A DNA stretch of 64,000 bases from Paenibacillus sp. FSL R7-0337 (GTDB lineage: Bacteria > Bacillota > Bacilli > Paenibacillales > Paenibacillaceae). Below the pieces are notes generated by a model. It was not told the origin of the DNA, did not search any database, and was given only the letters and a program-made list of their open reading frames with translations. This document shows positions 63,007 to 64,000 of the stretch, piece by piece. The translations under genes were made by a program, and so were the position numbers. The stretch spans positions 310,001 to 374,000 of the forward strand of contig NZ_CP150218.1 of assembly GCF_037969875.1 (NCBI RefSeq). Reading direction: 5' to 3'. Numbering within the stretch: position 1 is the first letter of the stretch; every line of letters starts with the position of its first letter.

Positions 63007-63992
63007 TGAAATCCAAGCTGACCCTGAGCGGAGCAGCTGGAAACAACGGTTCTTACAAGTGGCTGGCCCTAGCCCTTGTAAGAGCCTTACTTGTTATCCT
63101 CTGCGTGATGACGGCGGTCTTTTTCCTGATCCGAATGGTACCCGGCGATCCCGCCAAAATGATTCTCGGTGAATACAGCACACCTGAAGCGCTTAAGAAT
63201 ATGCACCACACACTGGGACTTGATCTCTCCTTATGGGAGCAGTTCACCCGGTTCGTGAAGCTGCTGTTCACTCAGGGAGATACCGGAAACTCTATTATTG
63301 CCGGCACTTCGTCCAGAGAGCTGATTGCAGAGCGTGCTCCGGTCACACTACTGCTGATTGTAATCGCCTCGGGCCTTGCGATAATTACAGCACTACTGCT
63401 GGCAACGGTTGCTGCCACCCACAAGGACAAGCTGCTAGACCATCTGATCCGCATTATTCCAGCGGTCACCCTCGGGATGCCGGTCTTCTGGGTGGGGATT
63501 CTGTTCATTCTGTTCTTCAGCGTGCGGCTGGGCTGGTTCCCCGTAGGGGGAATCGGCGAGGGCTGGTCGGGTACGCTCCATAGTCTGGTACTTCCGGCAA
63601 TCACGATTGCTTTTTCGCAGATTCCTACGCTGGTCCGCTCGCTGCGTGCGCAAATGCTGGAGGTGCTGGAATCCGAATTCGTTGTCACTCTCCGGGCAGC
63701 AGGAATCCCGTCCAGAGTCATCCTGTTCAAGCATGTGCTGCGCAATTCGGCGCTGCCGACGCTGATGCTGCTTGGAGTGAATGTGTCCTACCTGATCGGA
63801 GGAACGCTCGTTGTGGAGCAGGTCTTCGGCATCAAGGGCATAGGCAGCCTGCTGTTCACCTCTATCTCGAACAGGGATTTCCCGGTGATTCAGGGGATTG
63901 CGCTCTATTGTGCGCTGGCTGTTGTAATCATCAGTCTGCTGATTGAAATTATCTCCGGGTGGCTTGATCCCAGAACGAAGGGGAAATCATGA
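63003..63992 (+). CDS. Peptide ABC transporter permease (DppB/OppB-like)
   Basis: Protein of 329 residues with six transmembrane helices. An N-terminal segment FFLIRMVPGDPAKMILGE and the inner-membrane loop EAA motif near ILFKHVLRNSALPTL are the DppB signatures. Its ATG overlaps the preceding stop (ATGA) and its stop overlaps the next ATG, so the operon is tightly coupled. Confidence 0.95.
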   Translation: MMKSKLTLSGAAGNNGSYKWLALALVRALLVILCVMTAVFFLIRMVPGDPAKMILGEYSTPEALKNMHHTLGLDLSLWEQFTRFVKLLFTQGDTGNSIIAGTSSRELIAERAPVTLLLIVIASGLAIITALLLATVAATHKDKLLDHLIRIIPAVTLGMPVFWVGILFILFFSVRLGWFPVGGIGEGWSGTLHSLVLPAITIAFSQIPTLVRSLRAQMLEVLESEFVVTLRAAGIPSRVILFKHVLRNSALPTLMLLGVNVSYLIGGTLVVEQVFGIKGIGSLLFTSISNRDFPVIQGIALYCALAVVIISLLIEIISGWLDPRTKGKS

Positions 63993-64000
63993 ATACTACA
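63989..64000 (+). CDS. Start of the next operon gene, probably DppC-like permease, cut by window end
   Basis: ATG at 63989 overlaps the permease stop by four bases. Only four codons are visible (MNTT). A second permease is the usual next gene in such operons. The identity is inferred from gene order. Confidence 0.45.

Overview
The window looks like chromosomal DNA of a Paenibacillus-type Firmicute. The reasons are a GC content near 52%, strong GGAGG ribosome sites, Gram-positive style lipoproteins and export signals, a five-domain GH87 alpha-1,3-glucanase of the kind known from Paenibacillus, and a complete Kdp system with Gram-positive features. No rRNA, tRNA or CRISPR was found. The genus is an inference from gene content.

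Layout. 0-7 kb: end of a sensor kinase, small metabolic genes, a TetM-like ribosomal protection GTPase with a NUDIX gene, and a paired DUF606 transporter. 7.0-7.7 kb: two adjacent 51-bp tandem arrays. 7.7-14.2 kb: assimilatory nitrite module. It has a divergent TrpD2-like gene and an ANTAR antiterminator, then nirB, nirD, a formate/nitrite channel and a siroheme methyltransferase. The nirB leader carries two hexaloop hairpins, the second of which shares its 3' arm with a terminator, as expected for ANTAR antitermination. 14.4-21.4 kb: mixed metabolic genes. 21.7-25.7 kb: the secreted glucanase. 25.8-27.1 kb: a flavodoxin-type gene flanked by two identical operator-like inverted repeats, followed by a truncated FMN-binding gene. 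27.2-30.3 kb: an AT-rich two-gene ATPase plus HNH module resembling the Septu anti-phage system. 30.3-42.8 kb: the Kdp potassium region (kdpD, kdpE, a small membrane protein, an upstream peptide gene, kdpF, kdpA, kdpB, kdpC). Three copies of an 11-bp-phased direct repeat lie before its transcription units. Beyond kdpC are a secreted W-rich repeat protein and a very unusual kinase-less protein made of two KdpD N-terminal sensor cassettes. 43-46 kb: an oxidoreductase, a third clear 51-bp array, and an IS200/IS605 element with intact TnpA and TnpB. 46-54.7 kb: a nitroreductase, a heterodimeric ABC exporter, a two-component system, phosphatidylserine synthase and a DedA protein. 54.8-64 kb: a 1039-residue GNAT fusion, an amidohydrolase, a hydrolase, an FAD oxidoreductase and the start of a peptide ABC transporter.

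The most unexpected pattern is in the intergenic DNA. Arrays of different sequence (7.0, 7.2, 14.8, 44.1, 50.5 and 59.0 kb) share one period, 51 bp or within a base of it (one 62-bp step), and most units hold a small hairpin. They sit 3' of genes and usually past a terminator. A separate dispersed repeat of about 145 bp (15.8, 17.6 and 50.9 kb) keeps a long stem by compensatory changes, which suggests selection on an RNA or cruciform. Neither matches a family I can name.
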